Shown here in pieces: positions 17,755-25,759 of a stretch of DNA of 53,383 nt. The stretch comes from UBA3910 sp002391465 (lineage in GTDB: Bacteria; Bacillota; Limnochordia; Darwinibacteriales; Darwinibacteriaceae), in NCBI GenBank assembly GCA_030054835.1, contig JASGVS010000008.1, positions 1 to 53,383 of the forward strand, written 5' to 3'. Both the position numbers and the translations under genes were made by a program. The notes beneath the pieces are model-generated. The model did not search any database, had not been told where the DNA came from, and worked only from the letters and a program-made list of their open reading frames with translations. Position 1 is the stretch's first letter. Each line of letters begins with the position of its first letter.

Positions 17755-17784
17755 ATTATATTCCAGAACACATGTTCCGGTCAA
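17755..17784 (-). promoter_or_regulatory. Sigma-A promoter of the mutasome operon
   Basis: On the minus strand, TTGACC (17784-17779) and TATAAT (17760-17755) are separated by 18 bp. One LexA box occupies the spacer and another lies just downstream, an arrangement for tight SOS repression. Confidence 0.8.
17765..17778 (-). promoter_or_regulatory. LexA (SOS) box, spacer copy
   Basis: AGAAC-ACAT-GTTCC is a GAAC-N4-GTTC SOS box lying between the -35 and -10 of the mutasome promoter. It may also affect the divergent gene at 17807. Confidence 0.88.
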
Positions 17785-17806
17785 GGGGAAAAAGGGGTGG
17801 TAAAAC

Positions 17807-18574
17807 GTGGAAATTACCTTCTTGGGCACCGGCACTTCCCACGGTGTGCCTATCATAACCTGCACCTGTCCCGTTTGTACAAGTGACAATCCGAAAAACA
17901 GACGGACGCGCAGTTCCCTTTGGGTGCAAGCCGAGGGAGTGAGCATCCTAATCGACACCGCAACCGAATTTCGCCTGCAGGCCATAGAGGCGGGCATTAC
18001 GCATGTTGACGCGGTTTTATACACACACTGCCATGCGGATCACGTTTTTGGTTTTGACGATCTGCGCGTGTTCAGTCAAATAACCCAGGAACATGTTCCT
18101 ATCTACGGCAATGAGCCAACAATTGCAGAAATGCGGGAGGTTTTCAGTTACGTTTTCCGCAAGACCCAAAAGGGGGGAGGTAAGCCCCAGGTGGAAACAC
18201 GTGTGATAGACGGCCCCTTCCAGATCAAAGGGGTTAGGGTAGAACCCATTCCTATCTTCCATGGGAAACTCCCCATTCTAGGTTACCGTATCGGTGGACT
18301 TGCCTACATTACGGACTGCAGCAGCCTTCCGCCTAAATCACTAGCGCTCCTGCAGGACTTGGATGTGCTTGTCCTCGGTGTTGTACGCCGTGAACCCCAT
18401 CCTACCCATATGCACCTGGACCAGGCCCTGGCGCTTGTGGAGCAGCTGCGGCCTAAACAGACTTATTTCACCCACATTTCCCATCTGCTTGAGCACGAAG
18501 AGGTAAGTCGGGCCCTGCCTGCGGGGATCAGCCTGGCCTATGACCAGCTGCGGATTAATATCGCGCGGGATTAA
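17807..18574 (+). CDS. PhnP-like metallo-beta-lactamase-fold phosphodiesterase
   Basis: A 255-residue MBL-fold hydrolase. The metal site HxHxDH is H74-C-H76-A-D78-H79, with later ligands in FHGK, ITDCSS and the final H in THISH. A structural-zinc motif C19-x-C21-xx-C24 (TCTCPVC) is characteristic of PhnP and related phosphoribosyl cyclic phosphodiesterases. No phn genes are nearby, so a general cyclic-phosphodiester role is as likely as phosphonate catabolism. The start is GTG at 17807. It is transcribed divergently from the SOS operon across a 102-bp gap. Confidence 0.85.
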   Translation: MEITFLGTGTSHGVPIITCTCPVCTSDNPKNRRTRSSLWVQAEGVSILIDTATEFRLQAIEAGITHVDAVLYTHCHADHVFGFDDLRVFSQITQEHVPIYGNEPTIAEMREVFSYVFRKTQKGGGKPQVETRVIDGPFQIKGVRVEPIPIFHGKLPILGYRIGGLAYITDCSSLPPKSLALLQDLDVLVLGVVRREPHPTHMHLDQALALVEQLRPKQTYFTHISHLLEHEEVSRALPAGISLAYDQLRINIARD

Positions 18575-18623
18575 AGAGGAGATACGGCATATAGTGTAAT
18601 GATCTTCGTTGAGGAGGAGGGCG

Positions 18624-19217
18624 ATGATGATCATACACAAGGAGCACGCTCTGCGCCGTTTTTGCGAAGTCCCGTTGAAACATGCTGCCAGCAGGATTCT
18701 CTTGGAGAGGATCTGGCAGAACAGAAAGATGCTGCAGCGGTTGGTGTTCGTGACCAGACGCGACTGTCTGCCCAACACCATGGTCGTTGCCCAGGAGGGG
18801 GCAAACGAAATTGCCTTTCGGCTGCAGCTGAGTGAGATTGAGGCGGAGTCATTGTCCTTGGCCAATGGCCAGCTCATTAAGGAACAGCGAAAGATGGGAA
18901 TCAACCAGATCGACGATCCCCTGCTAGCCTGGGAAGCACTGCAGGATTTCGGCGGCCTTCTCCACGTCGAACTTGCTTTTCAAGGGGAGATACCCGATTG
19001 GTACCTGGAAATTGCGGTGCCAAACGAAGCGGTGCCCCCGAGCATCCAGCCCCCCGGCTTTGCCGCCTTTGTTCGAGATCAAGTTGAGCTGCTGCTTTGG
19101 GCTGTCACTTTGAAAAATAAGATCGACACAGCTTTACGCACTGGAGATAAGGAATTGTTTTTGGAAGTGGTGCCCTTGTACAAGGAGGTCTGCCGTTCCT
19201 GTTTTTGGCAGCTTTAG
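18624..19217 (+). CDS. YpiB-like protein (UPF0302 plus IDEAL domain)
   Basis: A protein of about 197 residues. The N-terminal part (ALRRFCEVPLKHAASRILLERIW ... FVTRRDCLPNTMVV) resembles UPF0302/YpiB, and the C-terminal KNKIDTALRTGDKELF is an IDEAL motif. Bacillus YpiB is a small cytoplasmic protein proposed to act in membrane or envelope homeostasis. The ATG at 18624 (or 18627) follows GGAGGAGGG; an upstream in-frame TTG at 18609 precedes that site and is unlikely. The next gene, signal peptidase, begins 65 bp downstream. Confidence 0.65.
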   Translation: MMIIHKEHALRRFCEVPLKHAASRILLERIWQNRKMLQRLVFVTRRDCLPNTMVVAQEGANEIAFRLQLSEIEAESLSLANGQLIKEQRKMGINQIDDPLLAWEALQDFGGLLHVELAFQGEIPDWYLEIAVPNEAVPPSIQPPGFAAFVRDQVELLLWAVTLKNKIDTALRTGDKELFLEVVPLYKEVCRSCFWQL

Positions 19218-19282
19218 AGGCAGGAATAGCAGGGTGTGGCGTGGAATTCCCATACTGTTGTTCAGCATTGGAGGTAGGAATC

Positions 19283-19843
19283 TTGCAGGAAGTTGTTCGC
19301 AGAGAAAAAAGCCAATTACGGGAACTTGTGGAAACGATAGGTTCCTCTTTACTTATTGCCGCATTCATTATAATTTTCATTGCCCGGGCCTATACAGTCA
19401 ACGGAGAATCGATGCTGCCCACTTTTCAGCATGGTGAACGACTGTTAGTGGACAAGATCTCGTATCGGTTTGTGGAACCGTCCCGGGGTGAAATAATTGT
19501 CTTCAAAAACCCCTCCAACGAAAAGGAACAGTTCATAAAAAGGGTAATTGGCCTGCCCGGGGATAAGGTGGCCATCATCCAGGGAGTGGTGTATGTTAAC
19601 GATCAGCCTGTGCAGGAAGAATATACCTTAGCACCTGCGCGCATTGGTTTTGCTCCCCAGATCGTGCCCGAAAACACCTATTTCGTTCTGGGCGACAACC
19701 GCAACAACAGCGAAGACAGCCGTTTTTCCCGCGTTGGCTTTCTTCCTCGTAATCTGATTGTGGGTAGAGCAATCTGGCGCTACTGGCCCCTTAACAGGGT
19801 TTCCCTCATTCTTAAGCCGGAAGTATTCCGCACCGCTTTTTAA
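19283..19843 (+). CDS. lepB: Signal peptidase I
   Basis: A 186-residue type I signal peptidase with one N-terminal TM helix (about 21-37). The catalytic Ser is S43 in NGESMLPT and the general-base Lys is K86 in FIKRVIGLPGD. Box E GDNRNNSEDSR and the final FLPRNLIVGRA box are present. It removes signal peptides on the outer face of the membrane. It is a short SipS-like form with a single TM. The start is TTG at 19283 with GGAGG 8 nt upstream. The longer in-frame reading from 19205 overlaps the previous gene and lacks a ribosome site. Confidence 0.93.
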   Translation: MQEVVRREKSQLRELVETIGSSLLIAAFIIIFIARAYTVNGESMLPTFQHGERLLVDKISYRFVEPSRGEIIVFKNPSNEKEQFIKRVIGLPGDKVAIIQGVVYVNDQPVQEEYTLAPARIGFAPQIVPENTYFVLGDNRNNSEDSRFSRVGFLPRNLIVGRAIWRYWPLNRVSLILKPEVFRTAF

Positions 19844-19932
19844 GCCTAATGTAATTCTGCGCCCGTTTTCCTTATATGCGTAAGAGAAAATAACAGAATA
19901 ATCAGAATCACCCTAAATGGTGCTCCCTTCCG

Positions 19933-19961
19933 TTGCCAAGCGAAAATCAGGTACATATATT
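19933..19961 (+). promoter_or_regulatory. Sigma-A promoter of the patatin-like gene
   Basis: TTGCCA (19933-19938), a 17-bp spacer, then TATATT (19956-19961), 32 bp before the ATG at 19994. Confidence 0.65.
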
Positions 19962-19993
19962 GTCTCCATCCACATGCAGGGAAGGGGATAAAC

Positions 19994-21070
19994 ATGAGAA
20001 GTAGAATTGGCTTGGTGTTATCGGGGGGCAGTGTAAGGGCTGCAGCCCAAATAGGTGTATTAAAGGCGTTGGAAGAATACTGCCTTGAGCCAGAGGTGGT
20101 TGTGGGTACCTCGGGCGGGGCAATAGTTGCTGCGCTCTATGCAGGTGGTTTATCAGCCCGCCAGCTAGAAGAGCTTTTTTTAGCTTACAGCAGTTCCAAA
20201 GGGGAGATCGTCGATCTCAATTGGAAAGGGGCCATTTTAGCTCTTCTCACTTGGGATGTGAGACTTTTGAGCGGTGCTGTGCGGGGCGTTGGCCTAGAGA
20301 AAATTATCGCCCGGAGCCTGCCGGTAAACAGCTTTAAAGAGCTCAGCAAATGCGATCTGTTAATTCCTGCAGTGAATCTGAACAATGGACAGCAGACAGT
20401 GTTCTGTGAACCGGAAAAGTTGGGATTGACCCTGGAAAATGGTGAGTACGCCGGATATCCCGTTCGTTCCGATCTGACAATTTCCCAAGCGGTACGGGCC
20501 AGCATCAGTATTCCCGGTATTTTCGTGCCCGCAGTCTTTGACGATGCTCAAGGGGAGTGTTACGTCGATGGCGGGCTTAGGGATGGTTATCCTATCAATA
20601 TCGCGGTGCGCTTGGGCAGGGCTGGGCGGATTATCGGCGTCAACCTCGGGTACGCAGGTATGAGGCGCGATTGTGTTTCCGCTGCGGGCCCAGTGGAGAT
20701 ACTAAGCCAGTCGCTGGATATCATGATGCGGGCTCAGTACGAGGATCGCCTCAGCGATCCGGCCCTAAGCCAGAGCCAGATTATGACGATCAATCCACTC
20801 ATCTATGACATTGGGACTTTTGAAGTGGAATATATCCCCGCCATGATCAGCCGAGGCTACGCGGTGGCGGTAAGATTGTTCCGGGAGTGGGAACTAAAGG
20901 CGGGAGATGAACGCAATAGACAGCTGTTCTTTGGCAAGTTCCGCGGCTTTCGAGATTTCCCCGCTAAGAACAGCCCCTACTTCCAAGAACTCCTGGCAAA
21001 TCAGATCAAAAAAACTCAGCGAGTGCTACCCGCACCCCAACGGCTGGAGCCTACTTGGGCCTACAGTTGA
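19994..21070 (+). CDS. Patatin-like phospholipase (RssA type)
   Basis: A 358-residue patatin-fold acyl hydrolase. The oxyanion-hole loop is SGGSVRA (10-16), where the family usually has GGGxRG. The nucleophile is S40 in GTSGGA and the dyad Asp is D192 in VDGGLRDGYP. There is no signal peptide, so it probably acts on the inner face of the membrane on lipids. It is slightly longer than RssA because of a basic C-terminal tail. It has its own promoter and a good ATG context (GGAAGGGG). Substrate unknown. Confidence 0.88.
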   Translation: MRSRIGLVLSGGSVRAAAQIGVLKALEEYCLEPEVVVGTSGGAIVAALYAGGLSARQLEELFLAYSSSKGEIVDLNWKGAILALLTWDVRLLSGAVRGVGLEKIIARSLPVNSFKELSKCDLLIPAVNLNNGQQTVFCEPEKLGLTLENGEYAGYPVRSDLTISQAVRASISIPGIFVPAVFDDAQGECYVDGGLRDGYPINIAVRLGRAGRIIGVNLGYAGMRRDCVSAAGPVEILSQSLDIMMRAQYEDRLSDPALSQSQIMTINPLIYDIGTFEVEYIPAMISRGYAVAVRLFREWELKAGDERNRQLFFGKFRGFRDFPAKNSPYFQELLANQIKKTQRVLPAPQRLEPTWAYS

Positions 21071-21138
21071 ACGGTTGTTTTTCTGGCTGGAATATGTTAC
21101 CATAAAGGTAAGGAATATCCATTAATTAAGGGGCAAAA

Positions 21139-21162
21139 CGCATAAATATGCGGGCTGAGCCC
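21139..21162 (+). repeat. Tandem palindromes in the DUF1538 leader region
   Basis: CGCATA-AA-TATGCG (21139-21152) abuts GGGCT-G-AGCCC (21152-21162). No T-run follows. A TATAAT box at 21187-21192 lacks a good -35. This may be an operator or RNA switch for the DUF1538/P-II operon; nothing else is evident in 21071-21250. Confidence 0.3.
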
Positions 21163-21250
21163 CTCTCTAGCTTGCACTTATTTGGGTATAATGATAGTAT
21201 TAGGGGGGTCTTATCCAGGAATTTTTTTGATCATTTAAGGAGGACGATCT

Positions 21251-21937
21251 ATGCTCAAAGACTTCTTAAGTACGTTTAAAAGTTTCACACCGATTGTACT
21301 AGGGCTACTGGTTATCCAAGTTCTAGTTTTGAAGAAGCCATTGGACAAACCTCAAGAGTTTTTCGGTGGATATATACTCGGTCTGCTGGGCCTATTTCTG
21401 TTTTTAAGAGGAATCGCCATGTGCTTGCTGCCCTTGGGACACAACGTCGGTCAAAATCTGCCTGTGTTGGACAACAAATTTTGGATTATTTTAATCGCTT
21501 TTGCTATTGGATATTTGTCCACTTTGGCTGAACCGGCCCTCCAATCGCTGGCATTGGAGGCAGAGGAGGTTTCCGTAGGTGCCCTGCCGCAGAAGGTTCT
21601 TATTCAAGCGGTGGCCATTGGCTTTGGTGCAGGCATGGCTTTGGGTGTTGCCAAGATCCTATACCAAATTCCAACCTCAGCCGTGATTATACCGTTCTTA
21701 TTCATCACAGTCATTCTTGCTTATTTTTCGCCGGAAACGTTCGTGGGTATTGCCTTCGACTCGGCAAGTGCCACCACCGGACCTATCAACATTCCCATTA
21801 ATATGGCGATAGCGGTGGGCCTTTCCACTGTGTTGGCGTCAGTTGACCCTTTGGCGGCCGGTTTTGGGCTGGTGGGGCTCACTTCTCTGGGAGCCGCATC
21901 CAGCGTAATGATTTTAGGAATTCTAACCAGGTTTTAA
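21251..21937 (+). CDS. DUF1538 family membrane protein
   Basis: A 228-residue polytopic membrane protein with about six hydrophobic helices. Conserved-looking motifs include LPLG, LAEPALQ (residues 96-102) and SATTGPINIP (about 178-187), which match the DUF1538 pattern. DUF1538 genes commonly lie next to genes for P-II-like proteins, as here (the next gene starts 39 bp on). It is probably an uncharacterised transporter gated by the P-II-like partner; the substrate is unknown. Confidence 0.8.
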   Translation: MLKDFLSTFKSFTPIVLGLLVIQVLVLKKPLDKPQEFFGGYILGLLGLFLFLRGIAMCLLPLGHNVGQNLPVLDNKFWIILIAFAIGYLSTLAEPALQSLALEAEEVSVGALPQKVLIQAVAIGFGAGMALGVAKILYQIPTSAVIIPFLFITVILAYFSPETFVGIAFDSASATTGPINIPINMAIAVGLSTVLASVDPLAAGFGLVGLTSLGAASSVMILGILTRF

Positions 21938-21976
21938 GGCAGGCAGTTAAGGGAACGAGGGGAAAGGAGTGTACGT

Positions 21977-22303
21977 ATGGATAACGTTGCAATCGTAGTA
22001 ATTGTAGAACGGGGCAAAGCCGATCGAATTGTGGATGAAGCGAAGAAAGTGGGGGCGGAGGGAGCTACCATCTTTTATGCCCGTGGTACAGGAGAAAGCG
22101 AATTCAAGAAGTTTTTCAACCTCCATGTGGAGTCTTCCAAAGAGGTCATCCTGTTTTTGACGCAGGAGAGTAAAAAGCAGGAGATTATCGATAAGGTTGT
22201 GGAAGTCGGCAGGCTCAAAGAGCCCGGTGTGGGTATCCTCTTTACCCTGCCCGTTGGCGAGTTGGTTGGTCTGCACCACAGGGGGCAGATTGGTAAGGAG
22301 TAA
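21977..22303 (+). CDS. P-II-like signalling protein partnered with DUF1538
   Basis: A 108-residue ferredoxin-like fold with the P-II start (VAIVVIVERGKADRIVDEAKKVGAEGATI) and the trimer-core ending (GVGILFTLPVGELVGL). The region of the T-loop is RGTGESEFKKFFNLHVESSKE, without the GlnB uridylylation Tyr motif, so it is a P-II-like rather than GlnB/GlnK protein. It probably binds a nucleotide and regulates the adjacent DUF1538 membrane protein. The ATG at 21977 has AAAGGAG upstream; a terminator follows. Confidence 0.8.
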   Translation: MDNVAIVVIVERGKADRIVDEAKKVGAEGATIFYARGTGESEFKKFFNLHVESSKEVILFLTQESKKQEIIDKVVEVGRLKEPGVGILFTLPVGELVGLHHRGQIGKE

Positions 22304-22314
22304 GTTGAACATGG

Positions 22315-22348
22315 GCCGATTTAGCATTATACGTTAGATCGGCTTTTT
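22315..22348 (+). terminator. Rho-independent terminator of the DUF1538/P-II operon
   Basis: GCCGAT / ATCGGC stem with an extended A/T-rich upper stem, followed by TTTTT, just after the P-II-like stop. Confidence 0.75.
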
Positions 22349-22368
22349 GTTACAAAGGAGGCAGACTG

Positions 22369-22611
22369 ATGAAGAAATATTTACCGTACCTAATCGTCTT
22401 GGTAATCGCCCATTTCCTGGTTAACATACTGCTCAGTCTCTTCAATCTTGACGGGTTCAGTCTTGCTCAGCCAAACCTGCTCCATTATGTTCTCGATCTG
22501 GTGATTTGGGGAGCTAGTTGGGGAGTGAGCTTGATCGTGGTTTCCACAGTGCGTGATGTTGTTAGGGAAAAACGGGGTACAAAAGAAGAAAAGGTAGAAC
22601 AAGGAGGGTAA
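22369..22611 (+). CDS. Small two-TM membrane protein
   Basis: An 80-residue protein with two hydrophobic helices (about 5-27 and 42-62) and a charged C-terminus (RDVVREKRGTKEEK). AAAGGAGG precedes the ATG. It lies 4 bp before the aldo/keto reductase gene, with which it is probably co-transcribed. No family is recognised. Confidence 0.6.
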   Translation: MKKYLPYLIVLVIAHFLVNILLSLFNLDGFSLAQPNLLHYVLDLVIWGASWGVSLIVVSTVRDVVREKRGTKEEKVEQGG

Positions 22612-22615
22612 CAGC

Positions 22616-23560
22616 ATGAAATACCGTAATGTGGGTCGTTCCGGACTTAAGGTCAGTGAAATTTCACTGGGCAGCTGGTTAACCTACGGCAAATCGGTTG
22701 ATGACGACATTGCTATCAAAACGATCCGCTGTGCCTACGAGTTGGGGATCAACTCCTTCGACTCCGCCAACGTGTATGAGCGAGGCGCAGGGGAGCGGGT
22801 AATGGCTGAAGCTCTGAGGCCATTTCCCCGTGAGTCGTATGTTGTAACCACAAAAGCCTATTGGCCCATGGGAGATGGCCCAAACGACAAGGGGTTATCC
22901 CGTAAACATGTTTTTGAGCAGCTCCATGGCAGCCTCAAACGGATGCAGCTCGATTACGTGGACATATTCTACTGCCACCGCTACGATCCGGAAACACCGG
23001 TGGAGGAGACGCTGCGTACCATCGACGACATGATTCGCCAAGGAAAAGTGCTCTATGCTGGTGTAAGTATGTGGACCGCAGCTCAAATCGAAGAGGCAGT
23101 CGCCATAGCCGATCGCTACCTGCTAGACAGGATAATCGTCAATCAACCCGCTTACAATATGCTTGACCGCACCATTGAAGCGGAGATTATTCCGGTCAGT
23201 GAGAAGTACGGGATTGGGCAGATCGTCTTTTCACCCTTGGCCCAAGGTCTTTTGACGGGTAAGTACCGCGGCGGTAACATCCCCGCAGGCTCCAGGGGCG
23301 CCAACCCTGAGATCAACAGATGGATTCAGGAAATGATCGATTCGGGCCAGGTCGCCAAGGCAGATGCTCTGCAGGATCTAGCCGAGGAACTGGGCATTTC
23401 CCTGGTGGAAATGGCCTTGGCCTGGATTCTCAGACAGCCCAACGTGGCCAGTGCTTTGGTGGGGGCAACCCGCCCAGAGCAGATCGAAGCCAACGTGAAA
23501 GCGGTTGAGGTTGAGCTCAGTGAAGACACGCTGGCCAAGATTGAGGAGATTCTAGCATAA
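22616..23560 (+). CDS. Aldo/keto reductase (Kv-beta-like)
   Basis: A 314-residue NADPH-dependent TIM-barrel reductase. The catalytic tetrad is complete: D49 and Y54 (FDSANVYERG), K80 (TTKAYW) and H121 (YCHRYD). The C-terminal NADPH phosphate-binding segment ALVGATRPEQIEAN is present. Its closest resemblance is to the potassium-channel beta-subunit subgroup of AKRs. It could reduce aldehydes such as methylglyoxal; the physiological substrate is not evident. The ATG follows GGAGG. Confidence 0.92.
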   Translation: MKYRNVGRSGLKVSEISLGSWLTYGKSVDDDIAIKTIRCAYELGINSFDSANVYERGAGERVMAEALRPFPRESYVVTTKAYWPMGDGPNDKGLSRKHVFEQLHGSLKRMQLDYVDIFYCHRYDPETPVEETLRTIDDMIRQGKVLYAGVSMWTAAQIEEAVAIADRYLLDRIIVNQPAYNMLDRTIEAEIIPVSEKYGIGQIVFSPLAQGLLTGKYRGGNIPAGSRGANPEINRWIQEMIDSGQVAKADALQDLAEELGISLVEMALAWILRQPNVASALVGATRPEQIEANVKAVEVELSEDTLAKIEEILA

Positions 23561-23582
23561 GAAAGAGAACAATTGAGTCTAG

Positions 23583-23616
23583 ACAGGCTGTGCTGAATGC
23601 ACAGCCTGTTTTTTTG
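23583..23616 (+). terminator. Rho-independent terminator
   Basis: ACAGGCTGTGC / GCACAGCCTGT perfect 11-bp stem with a TGAAT loop, followed by seven T. Confidence 0.92.
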
Positions 23617-23762
23617 CCAAGAAAAGGTAAACGTATTGAAAACTGCGGGTGAATTCCAACAATTCACTACAGGACTTTACGTTTAGAGACAGAATAGTGT
23701 TGTGATCAATATAACAAGGAAATGGATATATCTTTTTGTATGAACTCCTGGGAGGTCTTAGC

Positions 23763-25070
23763 ATGCAGAAATCGATCCTGCCCGAGAGGCTGAGGGAGCA
23801 GCAGAAGAAGCGCAGAAAGACCGATTCTAATCGGCAGCTCAGTCTAATCATTTTTACAGCGCTGGCCATTGGGCTGATCGCCTACGGAGCCTATTATTTC
23901 TTCCTACCAAAACAGGAAAAATTTGTCCTTGGTTTTTATACGTATGCACAAGTGGATACCCGGGACTTCTTGGAAACGTTGTCTGTGCAGGGTACTGTTG
24001 TACCCAAAAACGTAGAGATTATTTCAGCGAAAATTGGCGGTACATTGGAAGAAATCTTGGTGGAAGAAGGCCAGGATGTGGCCCAGGGAGATCCCCTTTT
24101 CCGCCTTTACTCCGCCGAGGTAGTGGCGGAGAAAAACGCAGCCGAGACGGAACTGGGCGAGGCCCGGGCCAAGCTTGCCCAGCTGGAAATGGATCAGGAA
24201 ATTGAGCTGGCTGCAGAACGAATGAAAATCCTCGATGCCCGTGAGCAATTGGCAGCCGCAGAGGAGCAGCTGAAGCTGCAAGAGATCTTGTTCGAGTACG
24301 GTTCTATTGCCAAGGTGGATCTGGAAAAGGCGGAGCAGAGCGTGGACGCGGCCGAACGCCGTCTGGCCCAAAGCGAGCGGGAGCTGGAACTTCTTACCCG
24401 TAGGCATGAAGCCAATCGGGCGGCAGCGGAGAAGGCAATTGCCATAGCGGAAGAAAAACTGGCCAAGGCGCTGGAAAACATGGAGCATTTCACAGTAACC
24501 GCCCCCAGTTCTGGCCGGATTTTGTCCCTGAAAATCCCCAGCAACCGTATTGTAACTGCCCATCAAGAATTGGGAACTTTAGCAGATCTGACTGAACAGG
24601 TGGCGGAACTGAATGTTGCGCCCGGCCAGACTGAACGCTTCGGTCTGGGCAGCCCGGTTACCATCAGTCTGGGCCAGTCAGAGTATAGCGGTGTGGTAGC
24701 CTTCGTTGCACCCCGGGCTGAACAGGGTACCGATGGTTCGCGCGTACTTGTTCGCGTTGAGTTTTTGGAGGAAGTGACTCACCTACGGCCCTATAGCTCG
24801 GTTATGGCCCATATCCACCTGCAGCTGCAGAAGGACAGTTTGTATCTGCCCCGGGGAGCCTATCTAACCAGCGGGCAGCAGCTTTTTGTGTATGTAATTG
24901 ATGGCAATAAGGCGCAGAAGAGGGAAGTCCAGTTCGGCCTTTTGGATGGGAACGCGGTGCAGATTCTGCGCGGTTTGGAGCTGGGTGAACGGGTAATTAT
25001 CAGCTCTTACGATGCATTTCGCCATCTGGATGAAATAGAAATCCTGCCTGAAGGAGGGCATGCATTGTGA
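23763..25070 (+). CDS. Membrane fusion protein (MacA/HlyD-like periplasmic adaptor)
   Basis: A 435-residue adaptor: N-terminal TM helix (about 23-45), split lipoyl half-motifs (SAKIGGTLEEILVEEGQDVAQGD and VTAPSSGRILSL), a long coiled-coil hairpin between them (about 100-235) and beta-barrel/MP domains. The hairpin tip (LFEYGSIAK) is where adaptors dock onto TolC. It heads a six-gene operon and its stop overlaps the ATPase GTG start (GTGA). The ATG at 23763 is preferred over an upstream in-frame start because GGGAGG lies about 6 nt away. It links the ABC pump to the TolC-like proteins. Confidence 0.88.
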   Translation: MQKSILPERLREQQKKRRKTDSNRQLSLIIFTALAIGLIAYGAYYFFLPKQEKFVLGFYTYAQVDTRDFLETLSVQGTVVPKNVEIISAKIGGTLEEILVEEGQDVAQGDPLFRLYSAEVVAEKNAAETELGEARAKLAQLEMDQEIELAAERMKILDAREQLAAAEEQLKLQEILFEYGSIAKVDLEKAEQSVDAAERRLAQSERELELLTRRHEANRAAAEKAIAIAEEKLAKALENMEHFTVTAPSSGRILSLKIPSNRIVTAHQELGTLADLTEQVAELNVAPGQTERFGLGSPVTISLGQSEYSGVVAFVAPRAEQGTDGSRVLVRVEFLEEVTHLRPYSSVMAHIHLQLQKDSLYLPRGAYLTSGQQLFVYVIDGNKAQKREVQFGLLDGNAVQILRGLELGERVIISSYDAFRHLDEIEILPEGGHAL

Positions 25071-25759
25071 TCAGGTTAGAGAAAGTGAGCAAAGTGTACT
25101 TCATGGGTGATGTGGAGATTCGGGCATTGGACAGCGTCGATCTGGAAATTGCACGGGGCGAATTCCTCTCCATCATGGGCCCCTCCGGCTCGGGCAAATC
25201 CACCCTCCTCAACATCTTAGGGGTGCTTGATAAGCCCAGCGAAGGTAGTTATTTCTTAGAAGACGTGGATATAACCCTCTTGAAAGACCGGGAGTTGGCC
25301 AAGGTGAGAAATCAGCATTTTGGCTTTATCTTCCAGAGTTATAACCTCTTCCCGGAACTGACCGCTGTGGAGAATGTGATGGTACCACTTGCCTACGCCG
25401 GCACACCCAGGCGTGAGCGAAGGGAACGGGCAGAACACCTCCTGGCCTCAGTGGATATGGATCACCGCTTCAACCACCTGCCCACCCAACTGTCAGGGGG
25501 GGAACAGCAGCGGGTGGCCATTGCCCGGGCACTGGCCAACGATCCAACGCTCATCCTTGCCGACGAACCCACCGGTAACCTGGCCACCGATCAGGGGGCG
25601 GAAATAATGGAGATTTTGCAGAAGCTGAACGAAAACGGTACAACGATCGTAATCGTTACCCATGACCCTGCCATCAGCACCTACGGGAAACGCCTAGTTC
25701 GGCTGCGGGACGGTGCCATTGCCAACGATGAAGTGAAAGAAGGTGCTAGGCATGCTTAA
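25067..25759 (+). CDS. ABC transporter ATP-binding protein (MacB/LolD type)
   Basis: A 230-residue ATPase with Walker A GPSGSGKS (38-45), signature LSGGEQQR, Walker B LILADEPTGNL and the switch His in VTHD. The spacing and the LADEPTGNL box mark the MacB/LolD/FtsE subfamily, which drives mechanotransmission rather than transmembrane passage. The start is GTG, overlapping the adaptor stop by 4 bp. It pairs with the two FtsX-type permeases at the end of the operon, unlike E. coli MacB where ATPase and permease are fused. Confidence 0.92.
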   Translation: MIRLEKVSKVYFMGDVEIRALDSVDLEIARGEFLSIMGPSGSGKSTLLNILGVLDKPSEGSYFLEDVDITLLKDRELAKVRNQHFGFIFQSYNLFPELTAVENVMVPLAYAGTPRRERRERAEHLLASVDMDHRFNHLPTQLSGGEQQRVAIARALANDPTLILADEPTGNLATDQGAEIMEILQKLNENGTTIVIVTHDPAISTYGKRLVRLRDGAIANDEVKEGARHA

